DNA of 64,000 bases from Alphaproteobacteria bacterium (GTDB lineage Bacteria > Pseudomonadota > Alphaproteobacteria > Rhodobacterales > Rhodobacteraceae), in NCBI GenBank assembly GCA_030426685.1, contig JAUHYC010000010.1, forward strand, positions 1 through 64,000, given 5' to 3'. The notes below the pieces were generated by a model. It saw only the letters and a list, made by a program, of their open reading frames with translations, was not told the DNA's origin and did not search any database. Below, one piece after another: positions 9,662-18,944 of this stretch; position 1 is the first letter of the stretch; every line of letters begins with the position of its first letter. A program made the translations under genes and the position numbers.

Positions 9662-9695
9662 TTTTGTGACAGCTGTGTAACAGTTTCATGACAAA
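9662..9695 (-). promoter_or_regulatory. PHO box upstream of pstS (three 11-bp repeats)
   Basis: Read on the minus strand there are three head-to-tail 11-bp units: TGTCATGAAAC, TGTTACACAGC, TGTCACAAAAG. Each begins with TGTNAY, the alphaproteobacterial PhoB half-site, and the 11-bp period matches the known spacing of PhoB dimers on DNA. It lies about 80-110 bp before the pstS start and downstream of phoR, so pstS has its own phosphate-controlled promoter. Confidence 0.85.
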
Positions 9696-9761
9696 TCACG
9701 AGATTCTCAGAATCCCTTAACTTTACGGGGCGTCAGGTCGGTGCACCGAGGCGGACGCGCT

Positions 9762-10793
9762 TCAACGGGGCAGTATTACCGTAAACGCCGCGCCCTGCCC
9801 CAGCTCGCTTTCAACCCGCAACCGGCCACGATGGCGATTGACGATGTGCTTGACGATCGCAAGCCCGAGACCGGTGCCCCCCAATTCACGCGAACGATGG
9901 CTATCGGCGCGGTAGAACCGTTCGGTCAGTCTGGGCAGATGTTTTGCATCAATACCCGGCCCCTGATCGATGACCTTTACCCGCACCGCAGGTCCGCGCA
10001 TCGCTGTGTCACGCTCTGAAAGCGTGATAATCACTTTGACGACACCGCCGCTGCCACCGTATTTGATCGCGTTTTCGATAAGATTGGTAAAGACCTGACG
10101 CAACTGATCACTGTCACCCAACATGGAAACAGGCTCATCCGGGGCTTCAAGCGACAGCTTTACACCTGCGTCTTCTGCCAGAGGGCAAAGTGAATTCAGG
10201 GTTGATTGAACAAGGCCGGTCAACTCCAATGGCTGTTTCGGCCTGATCCGTTCCTCACTTTCCACCCGGTTCAACGACAGCAGATCACCCACCAGCCGGT
10301 TCATTCGGTTGGCCTCATCGGTCATGATCTGAAGAAAGCGCTCTCGGGCTGCGGTATCATCGCGCGCCGGACCACGCAGTGTTTCGATGAAACCCATCAA
10401 TGCGGTCAAAGGCGTACGCAACTCATGGCTGACATTTGCCACAAAATCTCGACGCATTTGGCCGGCCTCTTCCAGTTGTGTCACGTCCTGAAACACAACC
10501 AGCGCAGTGTTGCTGCTGTTCAGATGACGGCACTGCACCTCAAAAGCCGTGTCCTGAGCTCCATCATTGGACAGATGCCGTGCCTTGCTGGGCTCTTTCG
10601 TCAACAGACATTGTTCAATTGCTTCGATCACCTGAGGTTGCCTGAGAACCGTGGCAAAATGCCTGCCTTCGATCACACGCCCCAACAGTGTTTGTGCCTC
10701 GGTATTCGCCGCAACGATACGCTCGGACCGATCAATCAGAAGGGCTGACATCGGAACTGCCGAGACAAATTCAGCGAGAAGCGAATCCGGCAT
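9762..10793 (-). CDS. phoR: phosphate-sensing histidine kinase PhoR, soluble form
   Basis: A 343-residue sensor kinase with an N-terminal PAS domain (about 5-100), the HisKA motif FVANVSHELRTPLT with phospho-His123, and a HATPase domain with N box (FTNLIENAIKYG), G1 (VIDQGPGI) and G2 (GGTGLGLAIV). Unlike E. coli PhoR it has no membrane segment, so it is probably cytoplasmic and held near the membrane by Pst/PhoU. It lies directly upstream of pstS but is 6 nt after the gamma carbonic anhydrase gene, which makes it part of the yicC-gmk operon. No strong ribosome site precedes the ATG. The assignment rests on kinase subtype and neighbourhood. Confidence 0.88.
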   Translation of the reverse strand: MPDSLLAEFVSAVPMSALLIDRSERIVAANTEAQTLLGRVIEGRHFATVLRQPQVIEAIEQCLLTKEPSKARHLSNDGAQDTAFEVQCRHLNSSNTALVVFQDVTQLEEAGQMRRDFVANVSHELRTPLTALMGFIETLRGPARDDTAARERFLQIMTDEANRMNRLVGDLLSLNRVESEERIRPKQPLELTGLVQSTLNSLCPLAEDAGVKLSLEAPDEPVSMLGDSDQLRQVFTNLIENAIKYGGSGGVVKVIITLSERDTAMRGPAVRVKVIDQGPGIDAKHLPRLTERFYRADSHRSRELGGTGLGLAIVKHIVNRHRGRLRVESELGQGAAFTVILPR

Positions 10794-10799
10794 GTTGGG

Positions 10800-11321
10800 T
10801 CAGACCGGTTTCAGCGCACTGCGATATTTGCGCATGTTGTCCTGATAGTGCAGCGCGCTCTGCGTCAGGCGTTGAACAGCGTCGTCGTCAAGCTGACGTA
10901 CGACCTTGCCTGGCGATCCCATAACCAATGAGTTGTCCGGGATTTCCTTGCCTTCCGTGATCAGCGCTCCCGCACCGATCAGGCAGTTCTTTCCGATTTT
11001 TGCACCGTTCAGCACGATGGCGCCCATCCCGATCAGCGTGTTTTCACCAATCGTGCATCCGTGCAGCATCACCTTATGCCCGATGGTGCAATTCGCCCCG
11101 ATGGTCAGTGGATACCCTGCATCGATATGCATCACACAGTTTTCCTGCACATTGCTGCCAGTACCTACGCGGATCTCTTCGTGATCAGCGCGTATCGTGC
11201 TACCGAACCAGACCGAGGCGCCCTGCTCCAACACCACTTTGCCGATCAGATTCGCATCGGGGGCGACCCAGGTATCCTCGTGTATCTGTGGTGTATCTTC
11301 ACCCAAGGCATAGATTGTCAT
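10800..11321 (-). CDS. gamma carbonic anhydrase family protein
   Basis: A 173-residue left-handed beta-helix protein with hexapeptide repeats (for example [25 protein letters not shown]). Three metal-binding histidines are visible at 65, 82 and 87, the pattern of Cam/YrdA/PaaY proteins that form trimers. Whether it hydrates CO2 or has another role (as often in YrdA relatives) cannot be told. It overlaps gmk as ATGA and is followed 6 nt later by phoR, so it is in the middle of a four-gene operon. Confidence 0.88.
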   Translation of the reverse strand: MTIYALGEDTPQIHEDTWVAPDANLIGKVVLEQGASVWFGSTIRADHEEIRVGTGSNVQENCVMHIDAGYPLTIGANCTIGHKVMLHGCTIGENTLIGMGAIVLNGAKIGKNCLIGAGALITEGKEIPDNSLVMGSPGKVVRQLDDDAVQRLTQSALHYQDNMRKYRSALKPV

Positions 11322-11959
11322 GACAAACTCTCGAATTCGGTTTGAAGGGCGCGAATGTGGTTTTGCAGGCGCGGTTGCTGAATACGGCGCATCCGCTCGG
11401 CGCTGACGATGGTTTTCAGCTTTTCCTCGGTCGCGTCCAGATCGTCATTGATCAGCACATAGTCGTAGTAGCCCCAGTGGCTGATCTCATCCCAGCTTTT
11501 CAGCATCCGCTTGGCGATCACGTCATCACTGTCTTGCCCGCGGCTTTCCAGCCTGCGGCGCAGCTCGCGTATCGAAGGTGGCAGTATGAAGATCGACAGC
11601 GCGTGCTTGCCCAGATCCGAGTTGCGGATCTGCACCTCGCCCTGCCAATCGACATCGAACAGAACATCCCTGCCTTGCGTAATGGACTCGCGTACGGGCT
11701 CTGCGGGGGAGCCGTAGAAATTACCGAACACATGCGCATGTTCCAGCATCTGCCCGTCTGCAACCTGCTGCTTGAACGTATCTTCGGACAAGAAGTAATA
11801 TTCGCGCCCATGCTCCTCACTCGGACGCGGCGCGCGCGTGGTCGCCGAGACCGAGAATTCCAGATCGGTATCCCATTGCATCAGCCGACGGGCCAATGTG
11901 GATTTGCCCGCACCCGATGGCGAGGACAGAATGATTAATAGACCTCGGCGATCCGCCAT
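11318..11959 (-). CDS. gmk: guanylate kinase
   Basis: A 213-residue enzyme that converts GMP and ATP to GDP and ADP. The P-loop [10 protein letters not shown] is at residues 12-21; the GMP-binding region shows [16 protein letters not shown] and the lid follows. Length and motifs are normal. It lies 15 nt after yicC, the common bacterial pairing, and overlaps the carbonic anhydrase gene by four bases. Confidence 0.96.
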   Translation of the reverse strand: MADRRGLLIILSSPSGAGKSTLARRLMQWDTDLEFSVSATTRAPRPSEEHGREYYFLSEDTFKQQVADGQMLEHAHVFGNFYGSPAEPVRESITQGRDVLFDVDWQGEVQIRNSDLGKHALSIFILPPSIRELRRRLESRGQDSDDVIAKRMLKSWDEISHWGYYDYVLINDDLDATEEKLKTIVSAERMRRIQQPRLQNHIRALQTEFESLS

Positions 11960-11974
11960 GAGAATGCCCCCGTT

Positions 11975-12865
11975 TTATTCCACGTTCTGAACTTGCTCGC
12001 GCATCTGATCAATCACAGCCTTCAGTTCCAGCCCGACCGCAGTCAATTCAGCATTCTGGGACTTTGAGCAAAGGGTGTTGGCCTCACGATTGAATTCCTG
12101 CATCAGGAAATCCAGCTTGCGCCCGACCGGGCCATCTTGCGTTAGCAGTGCCCGGGCGGCGTTCACATGAGCGGCCAGACGATCAATCTCTTCAGTTATA
12201 TCCGCCTTGACCGCAATCAGCGCCAGTTCCTGTGCGACCCTATCCGCCTCTACACCCTGCGCGTTGTTAATGACACGCGCCAGATTGTCCTTCAGCGTCT
12301 GTGCCATCTCACTCTGGCGCTGCTCGGCCAGTTTTGCTGCCTGATTGGTCAGTTGTGCGACCTGTGCCAGCTGTCCGGCAAGAATATCGCTCAGCGCATC
12401 ACCCTCAGACTGTCGCATCTCAATAAAATTCGCCAGCAGGCCTGCAAACTCAGCTTTCAGATGTTCAACAAGCGGCGCGGGATCATCAGCATCGCTGCCC
12501 GCTTCCATCATGCCTTTCAATGCAAGAAGATCACTGGCTTTGGATGGTGCCAGCGCGATCCCACGCGCACCCGCCATTGCCTCGGTCTGGGCAAGCGCAT
12601 CCAGCGCCGCCTCCATCGCAGACGCATTCAGTTGAATATCCGAGGCACTTTCTTCGCGATTCAGCCTCATCGACAGGGTGACATTCCCCCGGCTGACCTG
12701 TCTTGACAGATCACTGCGCAGCCCGGCTTCGAGCCCGGTCAGCCAATCCGGCACCCGCAGACGCATATCCAGCCCCTTGCCGTTGACGCTGCGCAATTCC
12801 CAACTCCAGCTATGGGGACCGAAGACTCCTTTACCTGACGCGAATCCGGTCATGGATCTGATCAT
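11975..12865 (-). CDS. yicC: YicC-family endoribonuclease
   Basis: A 296-residue protein starting with the diagnostic MIRSMTGFASG. The N-terminal YicC domain is followed by the C-terminal DUF1732 region, which holds EINRLAAHVNAAR-like and REANTLCSKSQNAELT segments, highly conserved in the family. Family members act as endoribonucleases on RNA, including some small RNAs. The start at 12865 is preferred to an in-frame ATG 33 nt upstream because the MIRSMTGF start is conserved. It heads the yicC-gmk-carbonic anhydrase-phoR run. Confidence 0.92.
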   Translation of the reverse strand: MIRSMTGFASGKGVFGPHSWSWELRSVNGKGLDMRLRVPDWLTGLEAGLRSDLSRQVSRGNVTLSMRLNREESASDIQLNASAMEAALDALAQTEAMAGARGIALAPSKASDLLALKGMMEAGSDADDPAPLVEHLKAEFAGLLANFIEMRQSEGDALSDILAGQLAQVAQLTNQAAKLAEQRQSEMAQTLKDNLARVINNAQGVEADRVAQELALIAVKADITEEIDRLAAHVNAARALLTQDGPVGRKLDFLMQEFNREANTLCSKSQNAELTAVGLELKAVIDQMREQVQNVE

Positions 12866-12958
12866 GCCTGCCCTTTCCGTCCAAACTGCACGCCGCACCT
12901 AATGCCATTGATGGCCGGGGGGCAAGACCTTGCTCATTTCGGCTTCGCCCTCACGCGG

Positions 12959-12973
12959 TTAACCATTCGTTAA
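12959..12973. promoter_or_regulatory. perfect CtrA box upstream of the PAS protein gene
   Basis: The sequence TTAA-CCATTCG-TTAA matches the alphaproteobacterial CtrA consensus TTAA-N7-TTAA exactly, including the preferred CCA after the first half. It lies 125 bp before the PAS gene start at 13098 and 94 bp before the yicC start at 12865, so it could serve either. A second perfect box lies before cckA in this window. Confidence 0.7.
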
Positions 12974-13097
12974 AGAATTACTCCAAAATTGTATCAACCC
13001 ATGTCAATCTGATCGTTGAAAACGCTGGTGAAACGTAGTCTTGACCGATAGACGGCATTTTAGACAATTTACGATTGATTGACGGTAGGGTTATGAA

Positions 13098-13772
13098 ATG
13101 AAAACGTTTTTTGGAACTAACTCTGGCTCAGAATTTGGAAAGATCGTCGCGATGGACCGATTTGACAGCGGGCGCAGCCTGTCCCCGATCCGCCAGGCTG
13201 AGGCCTATTGGACCGCCCTTCTGACCGGGGACGGTGTGCCGATGCGGTCGCAGATCGATCCGCGCGGGCTAGAGAATATTCTGGAATACACATTCATACT
13301 CGAACGCATCGCGCCGGGGCTCGCACGGTTTCGGCTAGCCGGAAGCCACCTGAACAAACTGGCCGGAATGGAAGTGCGCGGGATGCCTCTGACCGCGTTT
13401 TTTGAACCGAGCGCTCGCGAGAAAGTCAAAACCCAATTGAACCAGGTGCTATCAGCGCCAGCCATTGCTGAACTCGGCCTGATCTCTAAGGGCAAACTTG
13501 GCCGGGTATGCTTACAGGCCCGGATGATCCTGCTGCCGTTAAAAAGCGACCTTGGGGATGTCAGCCGTGTTCTGGGTGTCATGGTTAGCGACGGCACCGT
13601 TGGTGCAACCCCCCGCCGTTTTTCAATTGCCGATCACCAGTTGCGTGAGGTGGCGGATATAAGCCAGCCAACTGAATCCGTGCCACATCAAGTCATGGGT
13701 TTCGCGGAAGATCAGGGCGAGTTTGCGCACCCGGTGCCCCATCTCAGGCTCGTGTCATCCCGCGATGACTAA
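13098..13772 (+). CDS. PAS-domain protein (PAS_5 type), possibly CtrA-controlled
   Basis: A 224-residue soluble protein without signal peptide or output domain. Residues about 30-170 look like the PAS_5 fold: YWTALLTGDGVPMRSQIDPRG at the start and a hydrophobic core ending in DVSRVLGVMVSDG. The last 50 residues are likely disordered. Single-PAS proteins of this kind in alphaproteobacteria include ones tied to motility and cell-cycle control. A weak GGTAGGG ribosome site precedes the ATG at 13098. It is monocistronic, with a terminator directly after and a perfect CtrA box upstream. The ligand and partner are unknown. Confidence 0.8.
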   Translation: MKTFFGTNSGSEFGKIVAMDRFDSGRSLSPIRQAEAYWTALLTGDGVPMRSQIDPRGLENILEYTFILERIAPGLARFRLAGSHLNKLAGMEVRGMPLTAFFEPSAREKVKTQLNQVLSAPAIAELGLISKGKLGRVCLQARMILLPLKSDLGDVSRVLGVMVSDGTVGATPRRFSIADHQLREVADISQPTESVPHQVMGFAEDQGEFAHPVPHLRLVSSRDD

Positions 13773-13775
13773 AGC

Positions 13776-13802
13776 AAACGGCGGGCCCAAGGCCCGCCGT
13801 TT
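13776..13802. terminator. bidirectional terminator between PAS gene and DAHP synthase
   Basis: A perfect 12-bp inverted repeat (13776-13787 with 13791-13802, AAACGGCGGGCC and its complement) with a 3-nt loop lies in the 54-nt convergent gap. A and T at the stem ends allow it to work on both strands. Confidence 0.85.
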
Positions 13803-13826
13803 CAGTGTCTTTGATGACTTTGTCGA

Positions 13827-15197
13827 TCAGCTTGCTGCGCGCTTCGTCCGGTCACGACGCAGATGGGTCAGTTCTTCCGCCACGAGGAAGGCCAGTTCCA
13901 GCGATTGCGACGCATTCAGGCGAGGGTCGCAAGCAGTGTGGTAGCGGTCCGAGAGGTCCTCTTCAGTCACGGCACGCACGCCGCCTGTGCATTCGGTCAC
14001 ATCCAGGCCAGTCATCTCGAAATGCACGCCGCCTGGGATTGTGCCCTCGGCCTGATGGACGCCAAAGAAGTCGCGCACCTCTCGCAACACGGATTCAAAG
14101 GGCCGTGTCTTGTAACCGGTGGCCGATTTGATCGTGTTTCCGTGCATCGGATCACAGACCCAAGTCACTTTGGCACCTTCTTCTTTGACCGCCTTTATCA
14201 GACGCGGCAGGTGTTCACCTGCTTTACCCGCACCAAACCGCGCGATGAGTGTCAGACGACCTTCTTCGTTTTCAGGGTTCAGTTTGGACATCAGAACCTT
14301 GAGGTCTTCGGCTGTCGTTGTCGGGCCACATTTCAAGCCAATCGGGTTCAGCACACCCCGGCAGAATTCCACATGCGCGCCGTCCGGCTGACGCGTACGG
14401 TCACCGATCCAGATCATGTGTCCGGATCCTGCAAGCCAATTTCCGGACGTCGAATCCAGACGGGTCAGCGCTTCTTCGTATTCCAGAAGCAGACCTTCAT
14501 GGCTGGTGTAGAACTCAACGGTCGAGAATTCATGTGTGGTATCCGCAGTGATCCCCGCGGCCCCCATGAAATCGATCGTGTCCTGAATACGGTCGGCAAT
14601 CTCCGAGTATTTCTGAACATCATGCCCGTCGGCAAACCCCAGCGTCCACGAGTGAACCTGGCTCATGTCGGCGAAACCACCGGTCGAAAAGGCACGCAAC
14701 AGATTCAGCGTGGCGGCCGCCTGCGTATAAGCCTGCAGCATTTTACCCGGATTCGGGATGCGGGCCTCGGGTGTGAAGGCCAGTTCGTTGATGATATCAC
14801 CACGGTAGCTGGGCAGTTCCACGCCATCTACAACCTCGGTCGGCGCACTGCGCGGCTTGGCGAACTGCCCGGCCATACGGCCCACTTTGACCACCGGCAC
14901 CTTGGCGCCATAGGTCAGAACCATCGCCATCTGCAACATCACCTTGAAGGTGTCACGGATTGCATCTGCGCTGAATTGTTCAAAGCTTTCGGCGCAATCC
15001 CCGCCTTGCAGCAGGAATGCCTCACCCCGGCCGGCGGCCCCCAGATGTTGCTTGAGACGACGCGCCTCGCCCGCAAAAACCAGCGGGGGATACTGCGAAA
15101 GCTGCGCCTCGACTTTGGCCAGCGCGGCCGCGTCTGTATAGTCTGGCATCTGAACCCGGGGCTTGTTGCGCCAGTTCGTTTTTTGCCATTCGGTCAT
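13827..15197 (-). CDS. 3-deoxy-7-phosphoheptulonate synthase, class II
   Basis: A 456-residue class II (plant and actinobacterial type) DAHP synthase, the first enzyme of the shikimate pathway: phosphoenolpyruvate plus erythrose 4-phosphate to DAHP. The family's N-terminal W-x3-PRVQMPDY start, the metal-binding Cys in QGGDCAESF (about residue 67) and [16 protein letters not shown] and GGVHFEMTG segments are all visible. Length is normal. It is transcribed alone, towards the bidirectional terminator, and is divergent from a GlxA-type regulator with a 170-bp spacer. Confidence 0.94.
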   Translation of the reverse strand: MTEWQKTNWRNKPRVQMPDYTDAAALAKVEAQLSQYPPLVFAGEARRLKQHLGAAGRGEAFLLQGGDCAESFEQFSADAIRDTFKVMLQMAMVLTYGAKVPVVKVGRMAGQFAKPRSAPTEVVDGVELPSYRGDIINELAFTPEARIPNPGKMLQAYTQAAATLNLLRAFSTGGFADMSQVHSWTLGFADGHDVQKYSEIADRIQDTIDFMGAAGITADTTHEFSTVEFYTSHEGLLLEYEEALTRLDSTSGNWLAGSGHMIWIGDRTRQPDGAHVEFCRGVLNPIGLKCGPTTTAEDLKVLMSKLNPENEEGRLTLIARFGAGKAGEHLPRLIKAVKEEGAKVTWVCDPMHGNTIKSATGYKTRPFESVLREVRDFFGVHQAEGTIPGGVHFEMTGLDVTECTGGVRAVTEEDLSDRYHTACDPRLNASQSLELAFLVAEELTHLRRDRTKRAAS

Positions 15198-15366
15198 AGC
15201 TTGGATCTCCGCTGAAGTATTTCAGGTGGTCTCTATACAAAATGCATTGATGAGAGGCCATATCCCAATTGCGCCCCTTGACGCCGTAAACAAGCTTTGA
15301 GCATGGTGATTTGAATACCCGCCGCCGCAAAAACATCGGCGCGCACCGAATCAAGGACAATTCGCC

Positions 15367-16371
15367 ATGCAAGAGCAACGCCAAGTTGTCACCGTGGATA
15401 AAGACGGAAGCAAGCCGCTTAATTTCGTATTTGTACTTCTGGACAAGTTTTCGCTGCTGTCCTTTGCCTCGGCGCTCGACAGCTTGCGTATCGCCAACCG
15501 CATGGCAAACCGAGAGCTATATACTTGGACTCTTGCCGGTGAGGGCGGGGATGAGGTTAATTGTTCAGCCGGAACCACGTTCAAGCTTGATGCCGATCTT
15601 GAAGAATTGCAGCGCGACGAGGTGATCCTGATCTGCGGCGGGGTCGATGTTCAGGCGGCCACCACCAAGCGGGTGTTGAACTGGCTGCGCCGCGAGTCGC
15701 GCAAAGGGTTGAAAATCGGTGGCCTGTGCACTGCCGCCTATACGCTGGCCAAGGCGGGCTTGCTGGACGGGAAACGGGCCACAATTCATTGGGAAAACTC
15801 AGACAGTTTTTCAGAAGAGTTCGACTCGGTCGAACTCACCAAATCGGTGTTTCAGGTGGATGGGGGTCGGATGACGACGGCGGGTGGCACATCGTCGATT
15901 GACCTGATGCTCAAGATGATCGCCGATGATTTTGGCGAAGATCTAGCAAATGCGGTCGCAGATCAGATGATCTATTCCTCGATCCGCACCGATCAGGACA
16001 CCCAGCGCCTGTCGACACCGACGCGCATCGGTGTACGGCATCCAAAACTGAGTCAGGTCATTCTAATGATGGAGAAAAACATCGAAGAGCCGATCTCACC
16101 ATCAACCCTGGCCAAAGATGTCGGCATGTCGACCCGGCAATTGGAACGTTTGTTCCGCCGCTATTTGAGCCGCTCACCCAAGCGGTATTATATGGAATTG
16201 CGCCTGCACAAAGCACGCAATCTGCTGATGCAGACGGATATGAGCGTGATCAACGTGGCGCTGGCCTGTGGCTTTGCCAGCCCCTCGCATTTCTCCAAAT
16301 GCTACCGCGCACATTACAACACCACGCCCTATCGCGAGCGTGGTGCGCAAGGTGGACGGCTGTCGGTTTAG
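15367..16371 (+). CDS. GlxA-family transcriptional regulator (DJ-1/PfpI domain plus AraC HTH)
   Basis: A 334-residue regulator. Residues about 18-190 form a DJ-1/PfpI (class I glutamine amidotransferase-like) sensory domain with GGLCTAAYTLAKAGLLDG at the nucleophile elbow, where a Cys is present. Residues about 225-325 form the AraC/XylS double helix-turn-helix (LAKDVGMSTRQLERLFRRYL and VALACGFASPSHFSKCYRAHY). The layout is that of regulators such as GbdR and CdhR that sense quaternary amines or arginine, but the inducer here cannot be assigned. It is divergent from DAHP synthase and its stop overlaps that of the convergent sugar dehydrogenase. Confidence 0.88.
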   Translation: MQEQRQVVTVDKDGSKPLNFVFVLLDKFSLLSFASALDSLRIANRMANRELYTWTLAGEGGDEVNCSAGTTFKLDADLEELQRDEVILICGGVDVQAATTKRVLNWLRRESRKGLKIGGLCTAAYTLAKAGLLDGKRATIHWENSDSFSEEFDSVELTKSVFQVDGGRMTTAGGTSSIDLMLKMIADDFGEDLANAVADQMIYSSIRTDQDTQRLSTPTRIGVRHPKLSQVILMMEKNIEEPISPSTLAKDVGMSTRQLERLFRRYLSRSPKRYYMELRLHKARNLLMQTDMSVINVALACGFASPSHFSKCYRAHYNTTPYRERGAQGGRLSV

Positions 16372-17465
16372 CCTTTCGCAGACAGTCGATAAACCGCACC
16401 CTGCCCGACCGAAATAAACCAGATCGACCCGTCCGGTGCCTCGACGATATCTCGCACCCGTTCTGTCTGGGGGCCTTTGATCTGTTCGACCTCGCGCAGC
16501 GGATTGCCCGCAAGCCGCGCGATGTAATCGAACTTGAGCGAGCCGACAAAGATATTGCCTTTCCATTCGGGCCAAAGTTTACCCGAATAGACCAACAGCC
16601 CCGAGGGGGCGATCGACGGGTCCCAATAGTGTTTCGGCTGTTCCATCCCGGGTTTGGATGTTCCCTCGCCTATTTTCTGACCCGAGTAGTGAACGCCATA
16701 TGAGATCACAGGCCAACCGTAGTTCCGGCCAGGCCGGATCAGGTTGATCTCGTCACCTCCCTTTGCTCCGTGCTCGGATGTCCATAGCCGCCCCTTCAGA
16801 TCCAGACCTGCGCCCTGTGGGTTGCGATGACCAAACGACCAGATTTCCGGGCGTATTCCGGACTCGCCGACAAAAGGATTGTCACCGGGGATCGAGCCAT
16901 CACGATTGATCCGTATGACGGTCCCCATATGGTTTGATCGGTCCTGTGCGCTGGGCCGGTTCCCGCGATCGCCGATGGTGACGAAAAGCGCTCCGTCTTT
17001 GGCTTCGACCACCCGAGACCCGAAATGACGACCAGTCGAACCACCGGGTACGGCCTCGAAGATCACGCGCAGGTTTGTCAGACGGTCTCCGGCTTCTGAG
17101 AAACGCGCAACTGCGACCGCTGTCCCGGCCTCATTGCCTTGCGGTTTTGCAAAGGTCAGAAAAACCTCTCGGCTTTGGTTGAAATCGCGTGCAACCGTGA
17201 TGTCCAGCAACCCGGCCTGAGCTTTCTTTGCGACCTCGGGCAGGCCCCTGACATTTTGCCTCTTGCCGTTGTCGACAAAGATCAGGTTTCCACCTCGCTC
17301 GGTTACGAGAAAGCTGCCATCCGGCAAGATGCCCACCGCCCAAGGCGTATCGAGCCCTCCGATCATCTTGGTCACCTCTACAGCTCCTGCCGAAGTTTCG
17401 AGCAGCTCAGCCCGGGTCGCGACTGACCAGAAACATAAAATGAGAATCGCAATGGCTCTGAGCAT
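16368..17465 (-). CDS. secreted PQQ-type sugar dehydrogenase (glucose/sorbosone dehydrogenase fold)
   Basis: A 365-residue protein with a signal peptide (residues 1-19, ending ATRA) and a six-bladed beta-propeller of the soluble aldose sugar dehydrogenase family (E. coli YliI type). Family segments seen are GLDTPWAVGILPDGSFLVTERGG, GRHFGSRVVEAKDGALFVTIGDRG, SFGHRNPQGAGLD and WTSEHGAKGGDEINLI, which include the PQQ and calcium contacts. It would oxidise sugars in the periplasm. It is a single gene converging on the GlxA regulator. Confidence 0.88.
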   Translation of the reverse strand: MLRAIAILILCFWSVATRAELLETSAGAVEVTKMIGGLDTPWAVGILPDGSFLVTERGGNLIFVDNGKRQNVRGLPEVAKKAQAGLLDITVARDFNQSREVFLTFAKPQGNEAGTAVAVARFSEAGDRLTNLRVIFEAVPGGSTGRHFGSRVVEAKDGALFVTIGDRGNRPSAQDRSNHMGTVIRINRDGSIPGDNPFVGESGIRPEIWSFGHRNPQGAGLDLKGRLWTSEHGAKGGDEINLIRPGRNYGWPVISYGVHYSGQKIGEGTSKPGMEQPKHYWDPSIAPSGLLVYSGKLWPEWKGNIFVGSLKFDYIARLAGNPLREVEQIKGPQTERVRDIVEAPDGSIWFISVGQGAVYRLSAKG

Positions 17466-17635
17466 GATTGCCCTCCAACATCCAACAGCTTGGCCCGATC
17501 AGGGCCAACTCCATCAAAACAAATAGAATTGCATCGCGCAAAGGCACTTTTTCGTTAGGACTTTTCTTTTCCGGGCAGCTTGCCTAGGGTCGTGCTCAGA
17601 ACGAAGACGTTCATAAGACAATAGGGAGTAACCAT

Positions 17636-18817
17636 ATGAAAAAGCTGCTTACAGCAACCGCAGCAACCGCACTGCTGGCAGGCACTGCCATGGCCGAAGA
17701 CGTAAAGCTGGGCGTTTTGTTCGGCTTTACCGGACCAATTGAATCGCTGGCGCCCGCAATGGGTTCGGGTGCTGAACTGGCGATGGCTGAAGTCACCGAA
17801 TCGGGCAAGCTACTTGAAGGCGCGACTGTCACCGCATCGCGCGCTGACACAGGTTGCATCGATAACGGTCTGGCGACCTCGAACGGTGAACGCATGATCG
17901 CCGATGGCGTTGCTGGCATCATCGGTGGCGACTGTTCGGGCGTGACAGGAGCCATCCTGCAGAACGTCGCAATCCCGAACGGCATGGTCATGATTTCACC
18001 GTCGGCAACATCGCCGGGTCTGTCGACCATGGAGGATAACGGCCTGTTCTTCCGCACCGCCCCGTCGGATGCACGCGAAGGTGAGGTTATGGCCGACATC
18101 CTGAAGGATCGCGGCATCAATTCGATCGCTCTGACTTATACCAACAACGACTATGGCAAAGGCCTGGCCGACGCGATTCAGTCCTCGTTCGAAGCTGCGG
18201 GTGGTGAAGTCACTATCGTAGCCGCTCACGAAGACGGCAAAGCCGATTATTCGGCCGAAGTAGGTGCGCTGGCCTCAGCTGGCGGCGACATTCTGGTCGT
18301 TGCGGGCTATCTGGACCAAGGCGGTCTGGGCATCATCCAGTCAGCTCTGGACAGCGGTGCGTTCGATACGTTCGGCCTGCCCGGTGGCATGATCGGAGAC
18401 TCGCTGCCCGCGAACGTCGGCCCCGATCTGAATGGCTCGTTCGGTCAGATTGCCGGTTCGGGCGGTGAAGGCGCCGAAAAGTACTTTGCTATGGCTGAAG
18501 CCGCAGGTTTCGACGGCTCGTCCCCTTACTCGCCGGAATCCTACGACGCTGCAGCGCTGTTCATGCTGGCGATGCAGGCTGCTGGTTCAACCGCGCCGGC
18601 TGACTATGGCGCAAAGATCATGGATGTCGCCAACGAGCCAGGTGAAAAGATTTATCCGGGTGAACTGGCCAAGGGTCTGGAACTGTTGGCTGCCGGTCAG
18701 GACATCGACTATGTCGGCGCCTCGGGTGTCGAGCTGATCGGACCGGGTGAAAGCGCGGGTTCCTATCGTGAGATCGAAGTCACCGACGGCGAAAACAAGA
18801 CCGTCAACTTCCGTTGA
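17636..18817 (+). CDS. ABC transporter substrate-binding protein, branched-chain amino acid type
   Basis: A 393-residue periplasmic binding protein with a clear signal peptide (MKKLLTATAATALLAG, cut after AMA at about 20). The mature chain has the Leu/Ile/Val-binding two-lobed fold: GVLFGFTGPIESLAPAMGSGAELA near the start and SATSPGLS around the ligand hinge. AGGGAGT precedes the ATG. It is the first gene of a complete importer whose other subunits follow from 18945, separated by a hairpin. The true ligand may be another amino acid or amide, as the family is broad. Confidence 0.92.
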   Translation: MKKLLTATAATALLAGTAMAEDVKLGVLFGFTGPIESLAPAMGSGAELAMAEVTESGKLLEGATVTASRADTGCIDNGLATSNGERMIADGVAGIIGGDCSGVTGAILQNVAIPNGMVMISPSATSPGLSTMEDNGLFFRTAPSDAREGEVMADILKDRGINSIALTYTNNDYGKGLADAIQSSFEAAGGEVTIVAAHEDGKADYSAEVGALASAGGDILVVAGYLDQGGLGIIQSALDSGAFDTFGLPGGMIGDSLPANVGPDLNGSFGQIAGSGGEGAEKYFAMAEAAGFDGSSPYSPESYDAAALFMLAMQAAGSTAPADYGAKIMDVANEPGEKIYPGELAKGLELLAAGQDIDYVGASGVELIGPGESAGSYREIEVTDGENKTVNFR

Positions 18818-18843
18818 TCCTACGCAGTAAGTCATGAAAATAG

Positions 18844-18870
18844 ACAGCCCGGGCCTTGTGTCCGGGCTGT
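18844..18870 (+). terminator. hairpin between binding-protein gene and the transporter genes
   Basis: A 9-bp perfect stem (18844-18852 with 18862-18870, ACAGCCCGG and its complement) followed by TTTC lies 26 nt after the binding-protein stop. It probably terminates part of the transcripts, so that binding protein exceeds membrane components, the same layout as pstS/pstC in this window. Confidence 0.7.
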
Positions 18871-18944
18871 TTCAATGACAAAAGGCCGCACCCCGACAAA
18901 CGGGGATGGGAAAAGAGCGCCGAAAACGGCGGCAAGGGGAAAAG

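Noticed and set aside
13863-15215. A 450-residue plus-strand frame opposite the DAHP synthase gene
   Set aside because: Antisense shadow of a well-supported gene with no domain, and it would cross the bidirectional terminator orientation.
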